Below are positions 1 to 9,348 of a stretch of 64,000 nt of DNA, in pieces (positions within the stretch are counted from its first letter, which is position 1; the number at the start of each line of letters is the position of its first letter). The notes beneath the pieces were generated by a model. The model was not told the DNA's origin and did no database searches. It saw only the letters and a list, made by a program, of their open reading frames with translations. The DNA comes from Janthinobacterium violaceinigrum. Lineage in GTDB: Bacteria; Pseudomonadota; Gammaproteobacteria; Burkholderiales; Burkholderiaceae_D. The stretch lies in contig NZ_WFLI01000002.1 of NCBI RefSeq assembly GCF_009208555.1, positions 124,001-188,000 of the forward strand. Direction: 5' to 3'. The position numbers and the translations under genes are program-made.

Positions 1-3000
1 GCGTGCCATCCGTGCCGAGGCGCCCGTCGACACCACCGTGACGCGCCCATGCTGCGGCGGCGTGACGATGGTGACGTCGGTGATCGGACTGCCATCGGTG
101 GACGCGATGGTCAGGCTCACTTCCTGGTTGGCCGAGGTGGTGGTGGTTTCATTGTTCACCGGTGGCGGCGCCTGGTTCACCTGCAAGGTCAGCGCCTGCT
201 GCACCGTGAACTGGTGCGTATCCTTCGCTTGCAGGGTGAAGGCAAAGCTGCCCGCCACCGTCGGCGTGCCGCTGACGATGCCGGTGGCCCCATCGAGTAC
301 CAGGCCGCTCGGCAAGGTGCCGCTGCTGAGGGAATACGCATAGGGCGCAATACCGCCGGCAGCCGTGAATGGCTGGCTGTAGGCATCGCCGGCGCGGATC
401 GCCGCCAGGCTGGCCGGCGTCAGGGTCAGGGTAGGAGCCGCTACCGCCAGCGTGTAGTTCTTGCTGGCGCTGAACGGCGCACCCACGCCCGTGCTGCTGT
501 CGGTGACCTTGATGCTGAACGGGAAGCTGCCTGCCACATTCGTCGTGCCGGACAGCACGCCCGTCGCCGTATTCAGGCTCAGGCCCACGGGCAAGGTGCC
601 CACCACGGCATAGCTGTAAGGCGCCGTTCCGCCCGTACCCGAGACGGTCGTGCTGTAAGCCGCTTCCGCCGTCGGATTGGGCAAGCTGGCCGGGTTCAGC
701 GTGAGTACCGCCGAAGCGACGGACAGCGTGTAGCTCTTCGCCCCAGTGAATTGACGCGAATCCGTCACTTGCACTACCAGCGCAAAATCGCCGGCCGCCG
801 TGGGCGTGCCGCTCAAGACGCCGCTGGCGTTCGAGCTCATGCCGGCAGGCAGGCTGCCCGTTATCGCGAACGTGTACGGGCCGACACCGCCGCTGGCCGT
901 CAGTTGCTGGCTGTACGCGGTGGCAACGGTTGCCGCCGGCAAGGTTGCCGGGGTGACGCCGATGGCCGAGGTCACGGTCACGGTGTACGTTTGCGTCGCC
1001 TGGGCATTGACCCCGGCGACCGCGGCCTGCGTCGCGGTGATGGTGCTGGTGCCGGCGCTGACGGCAGTGATGACGCCGGTGCCGCTGACGGTCGCCACGC
1101 CCGTATTCGAGCTGGCATAGCTCAAGGCGCCATAGCTGCCGCCCGCCAGGCTCGATGTCGCTGCATTGCTGAAGTTATTGCCCAATGGAACAGATGCCGC
1201 GGTCGGTGTCGCAAACGTGATCACGCCGGTCGGAATATACGTAAATTGGTCCGCCGCACCGCTGGCGCTGGTGCCGCCAACCGTGGTCACCTTCACATCC
1301 ACCACGCCCAGGCTGCCCGATGGACTCGTGGCCGTGATCTGCGTGGCGCCGTTGACGACAAAGCTGCCGGCATTGGCGCTGCCGAATCGCACTGCCGTGG
1401 CACCGCTAAAGCCGGTACCGGTGATGACCACGCTGGTGCCGCCGGCGATGGGGCCGGAGGCAGGTGCAATGCCGCTGACTGCCGGCGCCAACACGTAGGT
1501 GAACTGGTCCGACGCGCTGGCGGCGCTCGTGCCACCGATGGTGACGACGCGCACGTCTACCGTGCCGGCGCCAGCTGGAGCCGTGGCCGTGATCTGCGTG
1601 GCGCTGTTGACGGTGAAACTCGTCGCCGCCGTGCCGCCAAACGTCACTGCCGTCGCGCCGCCAAGGCCCGCGCCGGTGATAACGACACTGCTGCCGCCCG
1701 TCGTTGGACCGGAGGCCGGGGAAATACCGCTCACCACCGGCACGCCCACATAGCTAAACTGGTCGTTCGCGCTGGTGGCGCTGGTGCCGCCGATGGTGGT
1801 GATGCGCACGTCCACCGTGCCCGTGCCGGCTGGCGCCGTGGCCGTGATCTGCGTGGCACTGTTGACGGTAAAGCCCGTCGCCGCCGTGCTGCCGAACATC
1901 ACCGCCGTCGCGCCGCCAAAGCCCGTGCCGCTGATGGTGACCGTGGCGCCGCCAGTAGCCGGACCGGAGGTGGGCGAAATACTGCTCACCACCGGTGCGC
2001 CCACATACGTGAACTGGTCGTTCGCGCTGGTGGCGCTGGTGCCACCGATGGTGGTGACACGCACGTCCACCGTGCCAGCACCGGCTGGCGCCGTCGCCGT
2101 GATCTGCGTGGCGCTGTTGATCGTGAAGCCCGTCGCTGCCGTGCCGCCGAACGTCACTGCCGTCGCGCCACTGAAATTCGTGCCGCTGATGGTGACCGTG
2201 CTGCCGCCGGTAGCCGGACCGGTAGTAGGCGAAATGCTGCTCACCGCCGGTGCAACTACATAGGTAAATTGGTCCGCCGCAACTGCGGCGCTGGTGCCGC
2301 CGGCCGTTGTCACGCGCACGTCCACCGTGCCGGCACCAGCTGGCGCCGTTGCCGTGATCTGCGTGGCGCTATTGACGGTAAAGCCCGCCGCTGCAGCGCC
2401 ACCGAAGGTCACTGCCGTCGCGCCACTGAAATTCGTGCCGCTGATGGTGACCGTGCTGCCGCCAACAGTCGGACCGGCCGTGGGCGAAATGCTGCTCACC
2501 ACCGGTATGCCCACATAAGTGAACTGGTCGTTCGCGCTGGTGGCGCTGGTGCCGCCGATGGTGGTGATGCGCACGTCCACCGTGCCCGTGCCGGCTGGCG
2601 CCGTCGCCGTGATCTGCGTGGCGCTGTTGACGTTAAAGGCCGTCGCCGCCGTGCCGCCGAAGGTCACCGCCGTCGCGCCACTGAAATTCGTGCCGCTGAT
2701 GGTGACCGTGCTGCCGCCAGCAATCGGGCCGGACGTGGGCGAAATGCTGCTCACTACCGGTGCGCCCACATAGGTGAACTGGTCGTTCGCACTGGCGGCG
2801 CTGGTGCCGCCGATGGTCGTGACGCGCACATCCACCGTGCCCGTGCCGGCTGGCGCCGTCGCCGTGATCTGCGTGGCGCTGTTGAAGGTAAAGCCCGTCG
2901 CTGCCGTGCCGCCGAACGTCACCGCCGTCACGCCACTGAAATTCGTGCCGCTGATGGTGACCGTGGTGCCGCCGGTAGCCGGGCCCGAGGTGGGCGAAAT

Positions 3001-6000
3001 ACTGCTCACCACCGGTGCAGCTATATAGGTAAATTGATCCGCCGCACCGGTGGCGCTGGTGCCGCCGGCCGTTGTCACGCGCACATCCACCGTACCGGCA
3101 CCAGGTGGTGCTGTTGCCGTGATCTGCGTGGCGCTGTTGACCGTAAAGCCGGAGGCGGCCGCGCCGCCGAACGTCACTGCCGTCGCGCCACTGAAATTCG
3201 TGCCGCTGATGGTGACCGTGGCGCCGCCAGCAGCCGGGCCCGATGTGGGCGAAATGCTGCTCACCACCGGTGCTGCCACGTACGTAAATTGGTCGGCCGC
3301 GCTGGTGGCGCTGGTGCCGCCGATGGTCGTGATGCGCACGTCCACCGTACCCGTGCCGGCTGGCGCCGTGGCCGTAATCTGCGTAGCGTTGTTGACCGTA
3401 AAGCCCGTCGCTGCCGTGCCGCCAAAGGTCACCGCCGTCGCGCCACTGAAATTCGTGCCGCTGATGGTGACCGTGGTGCCGCCGGCAGCCGGACCGGCCG
3501 TGGGCGAAATGCTGCTCACCACCGGTGCGCCCACATAGGTAAATTGATCCGCTGCACCAGTGGCGCTGGTGCCGCCCGACGTCGTCACGCGCACGTCCAC
3601 CGTGCCCGTGCCGGCTGGCGCCGTCGCCGTGATCTGCGTGGCGCTGTTGAAGGTAAAGGCCGTCGCTGCCGTGCCGCCGAACGTCACCGCCATCAAGCCA
3701 CTGAAATTCGTGCCGCTGATGGTGACCGTGGTGCCGCCGGTAGCCGGGCCCGAGGTGGGCGAAATACTGCTCACCACCGGTGCAGCTATATAGGTAAATT
3801 GATCCGCCGCACCGGTGGCGCTGGTGCCGCCGGCCGTTGTCACGCGCACATCCACCGTACCCACACCAGGTGGTGCTGTTGCCGTGATCTGCGTGGCGCT
3901 GTTAACCGTAAAGCCGGAGGCGGCCGCGCCACCGAACGTCACTGCCGTCGCGCCACTGAAATTCGTGCCGCTGATGGTGACGGTGCTGCCGCCAGCAGCC
4001 GGGCCCGATGTGGGCGAAATGCTGCTCACCACCGGTGCTGCCACGTACGTAAATTGATCGGCCGCGCTGGTGGCGCTGGTGCCGCCGATGGTGGTGATGC
4101 TCACGTCCACCGTACCGGAACCAGCCGGCGCCGTCGCCGTGATCTGCGTGGCGCTGTTGACCGTAAAGCCCGTCGCTGCCGTACCCCCGAAGGTCACCGC
4201 CGTCGCGCCACTGAAATTCGTGCCGCTGATGGTGACCGTGGCGCCGCCAGCAGCCGGACCAGCCGTGGGCGAAATGCTGCTCACCACCGGTACTGCCACA
4301 TACGTAAATTGGTCCGCCGCGCTGGTGGCGCTGGTGCCGCCGACCGTCGTCACGCGCACGTCCACCGTGCCGGAACCGGCTGGCGCCGTGGCCGTGATCT
4401 GCGTGGCGCTGTTGACGGTAAAGCCGATGGCTGCCGTGCCACCGAACGTCACCGCCGTCGCGCCACTGAAATTCGTGCCGCTGACGGTCACCGTGCTGCC
4501 GCCGGCGATGGGGCCTGCCGTCGGCGACAAGCTCGTCACCGTCGGCACCGCCACGTAGGTAAATTGATCGGCCGCGCCAGTGGCGCTGGTGCCGCCGGCT
4601 GTCGTGACGCGCACGTCCACCGTGCCCGTACCGGCTGGTGCCGTTGCCGTGATCTGCGTGGCGCTATTGACCGTAAAGCCCGTCGCCGCCGTGGCGCCGA
4701 ACCTCACCGCCGTCGCGCCACTGAAATTCGTGCCGCTGATGGTGACCGTGGTGCCGCCAGCAGCCGGGCCGGAGGTGGGCGAAATGCTGCTCACCACCGG
4801 TGCTGCCACGTACGTAAATTGGTCGGCCGCGCTGGTGGCGCTGGTGCCGCCGATGGTGGTGATGCGCACGTCCACCGTGCCCGCGCCGGCTGGCGCCGTC
4901 GCCGTGATCTGCGTGGCGCTGTTGACCGTAAAGCCCGTCGCTGCCGTGCCCCCGAAGGTCACCGCCGTCGCGCCACTGAAATTCGTGCCGCTGATGGTGA
5001 CCGTGGTGCCGCCTGCAGCCGGGCCGGCCGCAGGCGAAATGCTGCTCACCACCGGTACTGCCACGTAGGTAAATTGGTCCGCCGCGCTGGTGGCGCTGGT
5101 GCCGCCGACCGTCGTCACGCGCACGTCCACCGTGCCGGAACCGGCTGGCGCCGTGGCCGTGATCTGCGTGGCGCTGTTGACGGTAAAGCCGATGGCTGCC
5201 GTGCCGCCGAAGGTCACCGCCGTCGCGCCGCTGAAATTCGTGCCGCTGACGGTCACCGTGCTGCCGCCGGCGATGGGGCCTGCCGTCGGCGACAGGCTCG
5301 TCACCGTCGGCACCGCCACGTAGGTAAATTGATCGGCCGCGCCAGTGGCGCTGGTGCCACCCGACGTGGTGACCGTCACGTCCACCGTGCCTGCAATGCC
5401 CGGGGGTGCCGTCGCCGTAATCTGCGTGGCGCTGTTGACCGTAAAGCCCGTCGCCGCCGTGGCGCCGAACCTCACCGCCGTCGCGCCACTGAAATTCGTG
5501 CCGCTGATGGTGACCGTGGTGCCGCCTGTAGCGGGGCCGGCCGTGGGCGAAATGCTGCTCACCACCGGTGCCGCCACATACGTAAATTGATCCGCCGCGC
5601 TGGTGGCGCTGGTGCCGCCGACCGTCGTGACGCGCACGTCCACCGTACCCGTGCCGGCAGGCGCCGTGGCCGTGATCTGCGTGGCGCTGTTGACGGTAAA
5701 GCCCGTCGCCGCTGTGGCGCCGAAGGTCACCGCCGTCGTGGTGGAAAAGTTCGTGCCACTGATGACGACCGTGGCGCCGCCGCCGGCCGGCCCCGCAGTG
5801 GGTGAAATGCTCGTCACTGTCGGTAACGCCACAAAGGTGTACTGATCGTTCGCGCTGGTGGCGCTGGTGCCGCCGGCCGTCGTGACGCGCACGTCCACCG
5901 TGCCCGTACCGGCTGGCGCCGTCGCCGTGATCTGCGTGGCGCTATTGACCGTAAAGCCCGTTGCCGCCGTGGCGCCGAAGGTCACCGCCGTCGCGCCGGT

Positions 6001-7353
6001 AAAGTTCGAGCCGTTGATGGTGACCGTGGTGCCGCCACCGCCTGGGCCCGCCGTCGGCGAAATGCTGGTGATCGCTGGTGCCGGAACATAGGTGAACTGG
6101 TTTGACGGATCGGCGGCGTTGGTGCCGCCTGGCGTAGTGACAAATACGTTCACGACACCAGTGCCGGCTGGCGACGTGGCGGTGATTGTCGTGGAATTGA
6201 GCACGGTAACACTGAGGCCATTGTTGCTGCCGAATTTGAGTGCCGTTGCGCCGGTAAAGCCGGTACCGGTAATGGTGACGGCGGTGCCGCCGCTGACCGG
6301 ACCGAGCGCTGGCGACACACCCGTGATCGTCGGCGGCGGCTGGGCGTTGATCACCAGGGAATAGCTTCTGGACGTGTTGTATGGTCCGTTACCGCCCGTG
6401 CTGTCCGTCGATTTCATCACAAAGTTATAGGTGCCCAAGGCACCGGGCGTGCCCGAGAGCAAGCCGCTGCCCGACAGGGTGATGCCCGCCGGCAGGCTGC
6501 CCGACTCCACCACATACGTAAAGGGCCCGGTGCCATTGGCGGTCGACATCTGTTGGCTGTACGGCACCGACAACCCGCCGGCCGGCAGCACGGTGGGCGT
6601 GATGCTCAGCGTAGGCACGGCGATCGACACGGAGTAATTCTTGGTGACGGTCAGCGGCGTGCCTGAGGTCGAGTCGGTCACCTTGATGCCGAACACATAG
6701 GCGCCGGTCGCCGTCACGGTGCCGGAAATCACGCCGGTCGACGACACGGTGATGCCTGGTGGCAAAGCACCAGATACGAGCGCGTAGTTGTAAGGCGCGA
6801 CACCGCCGGTCGACGACATCGCCTGGCTGTACGGCACGCCGATCACGGGCGCCGATATGCTGCCCGGCGACACGGTGAAGGCAGCCGCAGGCGGCTGGAC
6901 GGTCACCGTAAAAGTCACCGCCTTGCTGTCTTCATCCCACAGGACAAAGCTGTCGGACAGTGCCCCGTCGCCATTATTGATGTAGGTCGCAATACCGGTA
7001 CCGTTATTGACAAGACCGGTAATCGTGCCGTGCAAGGCCGTTGCGCCATTATCCGTCAGGCCAAATGAGCTACACAGCGACAAATCGACGACATAGGAAC
7101 CGCCTGATGCGACGGTAAAACTCCGCTGATTGGGAATACATTTCGTGCTCGGATCGCCGTTGGCTGCCTGCGCCGGGCCTGCGCCAAGCGCCAGCATCAG
7201 CAGGCACAGCGTAACGCAGCCATGCAGGAAACGGCAAAACGCTGGCGCCAGGCCAACCCGGCGAGCCGCTGCCCGCCCTCGCGTTCCTGCGACAAAAGCA
7301 AGGAACAAAAAATGTGCCGGACGGGCGACGATATCGTTGCAAATACGCAACAT
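1..7353 (-). CDS. giant exported IPT/TIG- and Ig-repeat surface protein (partial, C-terminus beyond window)
   Basis: The frame is open for 2451 codons and runs off the left edge. The ATG at 7353 follows a GGAG ribosome-binding site and gives a long signal peptide ending near residue 64 (ALGAGPAQA-A). Then come two putative-Ig (He_PIG-like) domains (about residues 165-320, PYSQ...GTPGALGTYNF style). Next are 20 tandem IPT/TIG domains (about 345-2040), each with ITSISPTAGP, GGTTVTISG and ATQITATAPAGTGTVDVRV. After them come a BIG2-like domain (SYASSNTGVATVSG, about 2045-2130), three more putative-Ig domains, and the start of a cadherin/Ig-like segment (TPPQHGRVTVV). Such architecture is typical of large adhesins or autotransporters, but the C-terminal anchor (beta-barrel or sorting signal) is not visible. 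An adhesion or matrix role is inference. It is transcribed divergently from the tail-collar genes. Confidence 0.88.
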   Translation of the reverse strand, partial: MLRICNDIVARPAHFLFLAFVAGTRGRAAARRVGLAPAFCRFLHGCVTLCLLMLALGAGPAQAANGDPSTKCIPNQRSFTVASGGSYVVDLSLCSSFGLTDNGATALHGTITGLVNNGTGIATYINNGDGALSDSFVLWDEDSKAVTFTVTVQPPAAAFTVSPGSISAPVIGVPYSQAMSSTGGVAPYNYALVSGALPPGITVSSTGVISGTVTATGAYVFGIKVTDSTSGTPLTVTKNYSVSIAVPTLSITPTVLPAGGLSVPYSQQMSTANGTGPFTYVVESGSLPAGITLSGSGLLSGTPGALGTYNFVMKSTDSTGGNGPYNTSRSYSLVINAQPPPTITGVSPALGPVSGGTAVTITGTGFTGATALKFGSNNGLSVTVLNSTTITATSPAGTGVVNVFVTTPGGTNAADPSNQFTYVPAPAITSISPTAGPGGGGTTVTINGSNFTGATAVTFGATAATGFTVNSATQITATAPAGTGTVDVRVTTAGGTSATSANDQYTFVALPTVTSISPTAGPAGGGATVVISGTNFSTTTAVTFGATAATGFTVNSATQITATAPAGTGTVDVRVTTVGGTSATSAADQFTYVAAPVVSSISPTAGPATGGTTVTISGTNFSGATAVRFGATAATGFTVNSATQITATAPPGIAGTVDVTVTTSGGTSATGAADQFTYVAVPTVTSLSPTAGPIAGGSTVTVSGTNFSGATAVTFGGTAAIGFTVNSATQITATAPAGSGTVDVRVTTVGGTSATSAADQFTYVAVPVVSSISPAAGPAAGGTTVTISGTNFSGATAVTFGGTAATGFTVNSATQITATAPAGAGTVDVRITTIGGTSATSAADQFTYVAAPVVSSISPTSGPAAGGTTVTISGTNFSGATAVRFGATAATGFTVNSATQITATAPAGTGTVDVRVTTAGGTSATGAADQFTYVAVPTVTSLSPTAGPIAGGSTVTVSGTNFSGATAVTFGGTAAIGFTVNSATQITATAPAGSGTVDVRVTTVGGTSATSAADQFTYVAVPVVSSISPTAGPAAGGATVTISGTNFSGATAVTFGGTAATGFTVNSATQITATAPAGSGTVDVSITTIGGTSATSAADQFTYVAAPVVSSISPTSGPAAGGSTVTISGTNFSGATAVTFGGAAASGFTVNSATQITATAPPGVGTVDVRVTTAGGTSATGAADQFTYIAAPVVSSISPTSGPATGGTTVTISGTNFSGLMAVTFGGTAATAFTFNSATQITATAPAGTGTVDVRVTTSGGTSATGAADQFTYVGAPVVSSISPTAGPAAGGTTVTISGTNFSGATAVTFGGTAATGFTVNNATQITATAPAGTGTVDVRITTIGGTSATSAADQFTYVAAPVVSSISPTSGPAAGGATVTISGTNFSGATAVTFGGAAASGFTVNSATQITATAPPGAGTVDVRVTTAGGTSATGAADQFTYIAAPVVSSISPTSGPATGGTTVTISGTNFSGVTAVTFGGTAATGFTFNSATQITATAPAGTGTVDVRVTTIGGTSAASANDQFTYVGAPVVSSISPTSGPIAGGSTVTISGTNFSGATAVTFGGTAATAFNVNSATQITATAPAGTGTVDVRITTIGGTSATSANDQFTYVGIPVVSSISPTAGPTVGGSTVTISGTNFSGATAVTFGGAAAAGFTVNSATQITATAPAGAGTVDVRVTTAGGTSAAVAADQFTYVVAPAVSSISPTTGPATGGSTVTISGTNFSGATAVTFGGTAATGFTINSATQITATAPAGAGTVDVRVTTIGGTSATSANDQFTYVGAPVVSSISPTSGPATGGATVTISGTGFGGATAVMFGSTAATGFTVNSATQITATAPAGTGTVDVRITTIGGTSATSANDQFSYVGVPVVSGISPASGPTTGGSSVVITGAGLGGATAVTFGGTAATSFTVNSATQITATAPAGAGTVDVRVVTIGGTSAASASDQFTYVLAPAVSGIAPASGPIAGGTSVVITGTGFSGATAVRFGSANAGSFVVNGATQITATSPSGSLGVVDVKVTTVGGTSASGAADQFTYIPTGVITFATPTAASVPLGNNFSNAATSSLAGGSYGALSYASSNTGVATVSGTGVITAVSAGTSTITATQAAVAGVNAQATQTYTVTVTSAIGVTPATLPAATVATAYSQQLTASGGVGPYTFAITGSLPAGMSSNASGVLSGTPTAAGDFALVVQVTDSRQFTGAKSYTLSVASAVLTLNPASLPNPTAEAAYSTTVSGTGGTAPYSYAVVGTLPVGLSLNTATGVLSGTTNVAGSFPFSIKVTDSSTGVGAPFSASKNYTLAVAAPTLTLTPASLAAIRAGDAYSQPFTAAGGIAPYAYSLSSGTLPSGLVLDGATGIVSGTPTVAGSFAFTLQAKDTHQFTVQQALTLQVNQAPPPVNNETTTTSANQEVSLTIASTDGSPITDVTIVTPPQHGRVTVVSTGASARMAR
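1230..6335 (-). repeat. 20 tandem ~255-bp coding repeats (IPT/TIG units)
   Basis: The segment encoding ATQIT (GTGATCTGCGTGGC on the plus strand, with a few single-base variants) recurs near 1336, 1588, 1843, 2098, 2353, 2608, 2866, 3119, 3374, 3628, 3883, 4138, 4393, 4650, 4903, 5158, 5416, 5670, 5925 and, diverged, 6180. Spacing is 252-258 bp, always a multiple of three, so the frame is kept. The outermost units at both ends are the most diverged and the inner ones are near identical. A higher-order 765-bp (three-unit) duplication is also visible. Confidence 0.93.
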
Positions 7354-7598
7354 GATTTCTCCAATACAGAGTTTTTTAGACAAAAAGAACCGTGGATTCA
7401 AGCTGCAAGCGGTCCCCATTCCGAGCTCTTCCAGAGGGCCAACAGATGTTGACGCTTGCCATACGACAACGTATGCTACCTCGAGATTTCAATAAAGTAA
7501 CTATAACAAAAAGGGTTTTTCAAAAAACAATATTGATTGCAAATGGAAAATATTATTCATTTAGCATTTAATGACATTCCAACAGCGGGAGAACGATG
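7354..7598. promoter_or_regulatory. AT-rich divergent intergenic region
   Basis: These 245 bp separate the giant minus-strand surface protein from the plus-strand tail-collar genes. The stretch 7490-7575 is much more AT-rich than the flanks and should hold both promoters. I could not place a convincing -35/-10 pair with a normal spacer (TTGATT at 7533 and TATTAT at 7551 are only 12 bp apart). No gene is seen. Confidence 0.4.
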
Positions 7599-8129
7599 AT
7601 GGCTGAAGTGTATTTGGGACAAATCATGATGAGCGGATTTGCGTTTGCGCCGCGTGGATTTGCAGCATGTAACGGGCAATTGCTGCCAATTACGCAGAAT
7701 CAGGCGCTGTTTGCCCTGTTGGGTACCTTTTACGGGGGGAACGGCACGACCAACTTTGCCTTGCCAAACTTGCAAGGCAGCACCCCTGTCGGTTCAGGCA
7801 GTTCGGTGGACGCTTCCTGGCAACCCGTCCCCTACCAGGTCGGTGCTCGTAACGGCGCGGAAGCTATCACTTTGACACTGAGTCAGATTCCGCCGCATAC
7901 GCACGCGGCCAATGCGATGACCACGCCAGGCACCACCAAGAATCCCACCAACACCCTGTATGGCGGCAGCGGCACGGAAGCCATCTATGGCACGGCAGGC
8001 CCGCAAGTGCCCTTGAACAACCTGGTCCTGGCCCCGGCAGGCGGCAGCTTGCCGCATAGCAATATGCAGCCATTTCAGGTACTCAATTTTAATATCGCCC
8101 TGAACGGCGTCTTCCCATCGCGCAACTAA
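7599..8129 (+). CDS. phage tail collar domain protein, paralogue 1
   Basis: This 176-aa protein has the microcystin-dependent/tail-collar pattern. It opens with YLGQIMMSGFAFAPRGFAAC, followed by NGQLLPITQNQALFALLGT, YGG and LPNLQG, then IPPHTH in the middle and a C-terminal LPHSNMQPFQVLNF motif. The second of two adjacent ATGs is preferred because GGGAG lies 7 bp upstream of it and only 4 bp from the first. It is the first of three tandem genes of almost equal length, 30 bp before the next. There is no signal peptide. Family members occur as phage tail fibres and as stand-alone bacterial genes of unclear role. No other phage structural gene is nearby, so a surface or secreted role unconnected with a prophage is likely but unproven. 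Confidence 0.85.
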   Translation: MAEVYLGQIMMSGFAFAPRGFAACNGQLLPITQNQALFALLGTFYGGNGTTNFALPNLQGSTPVGSGSSVDASWQPVPYQVGARNGAEAITLTLSQIPPHTHAANAMTTPGTTKNPTNTLYGGSGTEAIYGTAGPQVPLNNLVLAPAGGSLPHSNMQPFQVLNFNIALNGVFPSRN

Positions 8130-8159
8130 CGTGCCAGCCACTTCCCACGGAGCATAGTC

Positions 8160-8693
8160 ATGACTACACCTTACGTCGGCGAGATCCGCCTGTTTTCCTT
8201 TCCTCGCATACCGCAAGGCTGGTTTGCCTGCGATGGCAGCCTGAAGCCCATCGCCAATAACGAGGTGCTATATACCCTGCTGGGCACCACCTATGGCGGC
8301 GACGGCGTCAATACATTCGGTGTACCCGACCTGCGCGGCCAGGTGCCCCTGCATCAGGGCACCGGCCCCAGCCTGACACCCCGGGTCATGGGGCAAAAGG
8401 GGGGCAGCGAAACGGTGACCTTGCTGCCGACCCAGATGCCCGCGCATACGCACGTATTCAGTGCGATCAGCACACTGGCGACGATCAACACGCCAGGGAC
8501 CAGCGCACAGCTGGCGGCCCCGGTCAATAACGACAAGATGTACACGAGCAGCCTGGCTGGCCTCACGACCTATGACATGGCGCCCGCAGCAACGGGTACT
8601 GCCGGCAGCAGCTTGCCGCATGACAACACCATGCCCACCCTGACCGCATCGTTTTGCATCGCATGGGCAGGCATTTACCCATCCCAACAATAA
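8160..8693 (+). CDS. phage tail collar domain protein, paralogue 2
   Basis: This 177-aa paralogue of the preceding gene has the same order of motifs: YVGEIRLFSFPRIPQGWFAC, DGSLKPIANNEVLYTLLGT, YGGDG, VPDLRG, MPAHTH and LPHDNTMPTLTASFCIA. The variable segment lies at about residues 95-155, between the HTH motif and the C-terminal LPHDN motif, as in the other two copies. The ATG at 8160 follows a short spacer with a weak upstream purine run. It is probably co-transcribed with its neighbours and arose by tandem duplication. Confidence 0.85.
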   Translation: MTTPYVGEIRLFSFPRIPQGWFACDGSLKPIANNEVLYTLLGTTYGGDGVNTFGVPDLRGQVPLHQGTGPSLTPRVMGQKGGSETVTLLPTQMPAHTHVFSAISTLATINTPGTSAQLAAPVNNDKMYTSSLAGLTTYDMAPAATGTAGSSLPHDNTMPTLTASFCIAWAGIYPSQQ

Positions 8694-8741
8694 CAGCCAG
8701 CACGCAAGCGCAGCCCATAAAATCGATCAGGAGAACCTACC

Positions 8742-9275
8742 GTGACATCACCATATCTTGGCGAAATACAAGTCTTTGGCTTCAATTTCACCCCTGCCGG
8801 GTGGGCAAGCTGTAATGGCGCCACCCTGCAGATAAGGCAATTCAGCGCCCTGTTTTCATTAATCGGCACGCAATATGGCGGCGATGGAGTCAACACCTTC
8901 CAGTTGCCCAACTTCACAGGACGCGCGCCCTGCAGCCAGGGCCAGGGGCCAGGCTTGACGCAGCGTGTGATGGGCGAAACGTTCGGCAGCAATACCGTCC
9001 AGCTGAATCTCACGCAGATTCCCAACCACACCCATCAACTGACCTTGAGCCGCCAGACCAATGCCACCCTGCAGCGCAACGTGCCGCAAAATGGCGATGG
9101 CCTGACCAGCATCACGGGCACGAACGCGTTCGTGCCCGCGGCAACGCCGAACACCACCTTGTCGCCACTGACCATCGGCAGCGCGGGTGGCGGCCAGGCG
9201 CATGAAAACCGCCAGCCCTTGCTGGCGGTAAATTTCTGCATCGCCCTGCAGGGCGAGTTTCCCGCGTTTGATTAA
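8742..9275 (+). CDS. phage tail collar domain protein, paralogue 3 (GTG start)
   Basis: This 177-aa protein begins with GTG at 8742, placed by AGGAG about 7 bp upstream. It shares YLGEIQVFGFNFTPAGWASC, LFSLIGT, YGGDGVNTFQLPNF, IPNHTH and a C-terminal AVNFCIALQGEFP with its two upstream paralogues. It is closest to paralogue 2 over YGGDGVNTF and the GPxLTxRVMG stretch. It is the last gene of the three-gene array, and a long GC hairpin follows. Function is unknown beyond the collar-domain assignment. Confidence 0.85.
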   Translation: MTSPYLGEIQVFGFNFTPAGWASCNGATLQIRQFSALFSLIGTQYGGDGVNTFQLPNFTGRAPCSQGQGPGLTQRVMGETFGSNTVQLNLTQIPNHTHQLTLSRQTNATLQRNVPQNGDGLTSITGTNAFVPAATPNTTLSPLTIGSAGGGQAHENRQPLLAVNFCIALQGEFPAFD

Positions 9276-9288
9276 GACTTGAAACTCC

Positions 9289-9320
9289 GGGCAGGCGGCG
9301 CCATCAGGCTCCGCCTGCCC
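9289..9320. terminator. GC hairpin between convergent genes
   Basis: A perfect 10-bp inverted repeat (GGGCAGGCGG ... CCGCCTGCCC, loop 12) lies between the convergent stop codons at 9275 and 9349. It has no T-tract on either strand, so it is a weak terminator candidate rather than a classic intrinsic one. Confidence 0.45.
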
Positions 9321-9348
9321 TGCCTGCCCCCCCGCCGCCGCGGCCTTC

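Noticed and set aside
49..5805. A 1918-codon open frame on the plus strand, rich in Arg, Ala and Gly
   Set aside because: It is antisense to the TIG repeat gene. The opposite frame gives a signal peptide and recognisable TIG domains, while this one only mirrors the GC-rich repeats and has no ribosome site.
1230..6335. CRISPR array
   Set aside because: The repeats are about 255 bp, contiguous, in frame and coding, with no short repeat-spacer pattern and no cas genes.
7070..7342. A 90-codon minus-strand frame near the start of the giant protein
   Set aside because: It lies in a different frame inside the signal-peptide region of the real gene and has no homology features.
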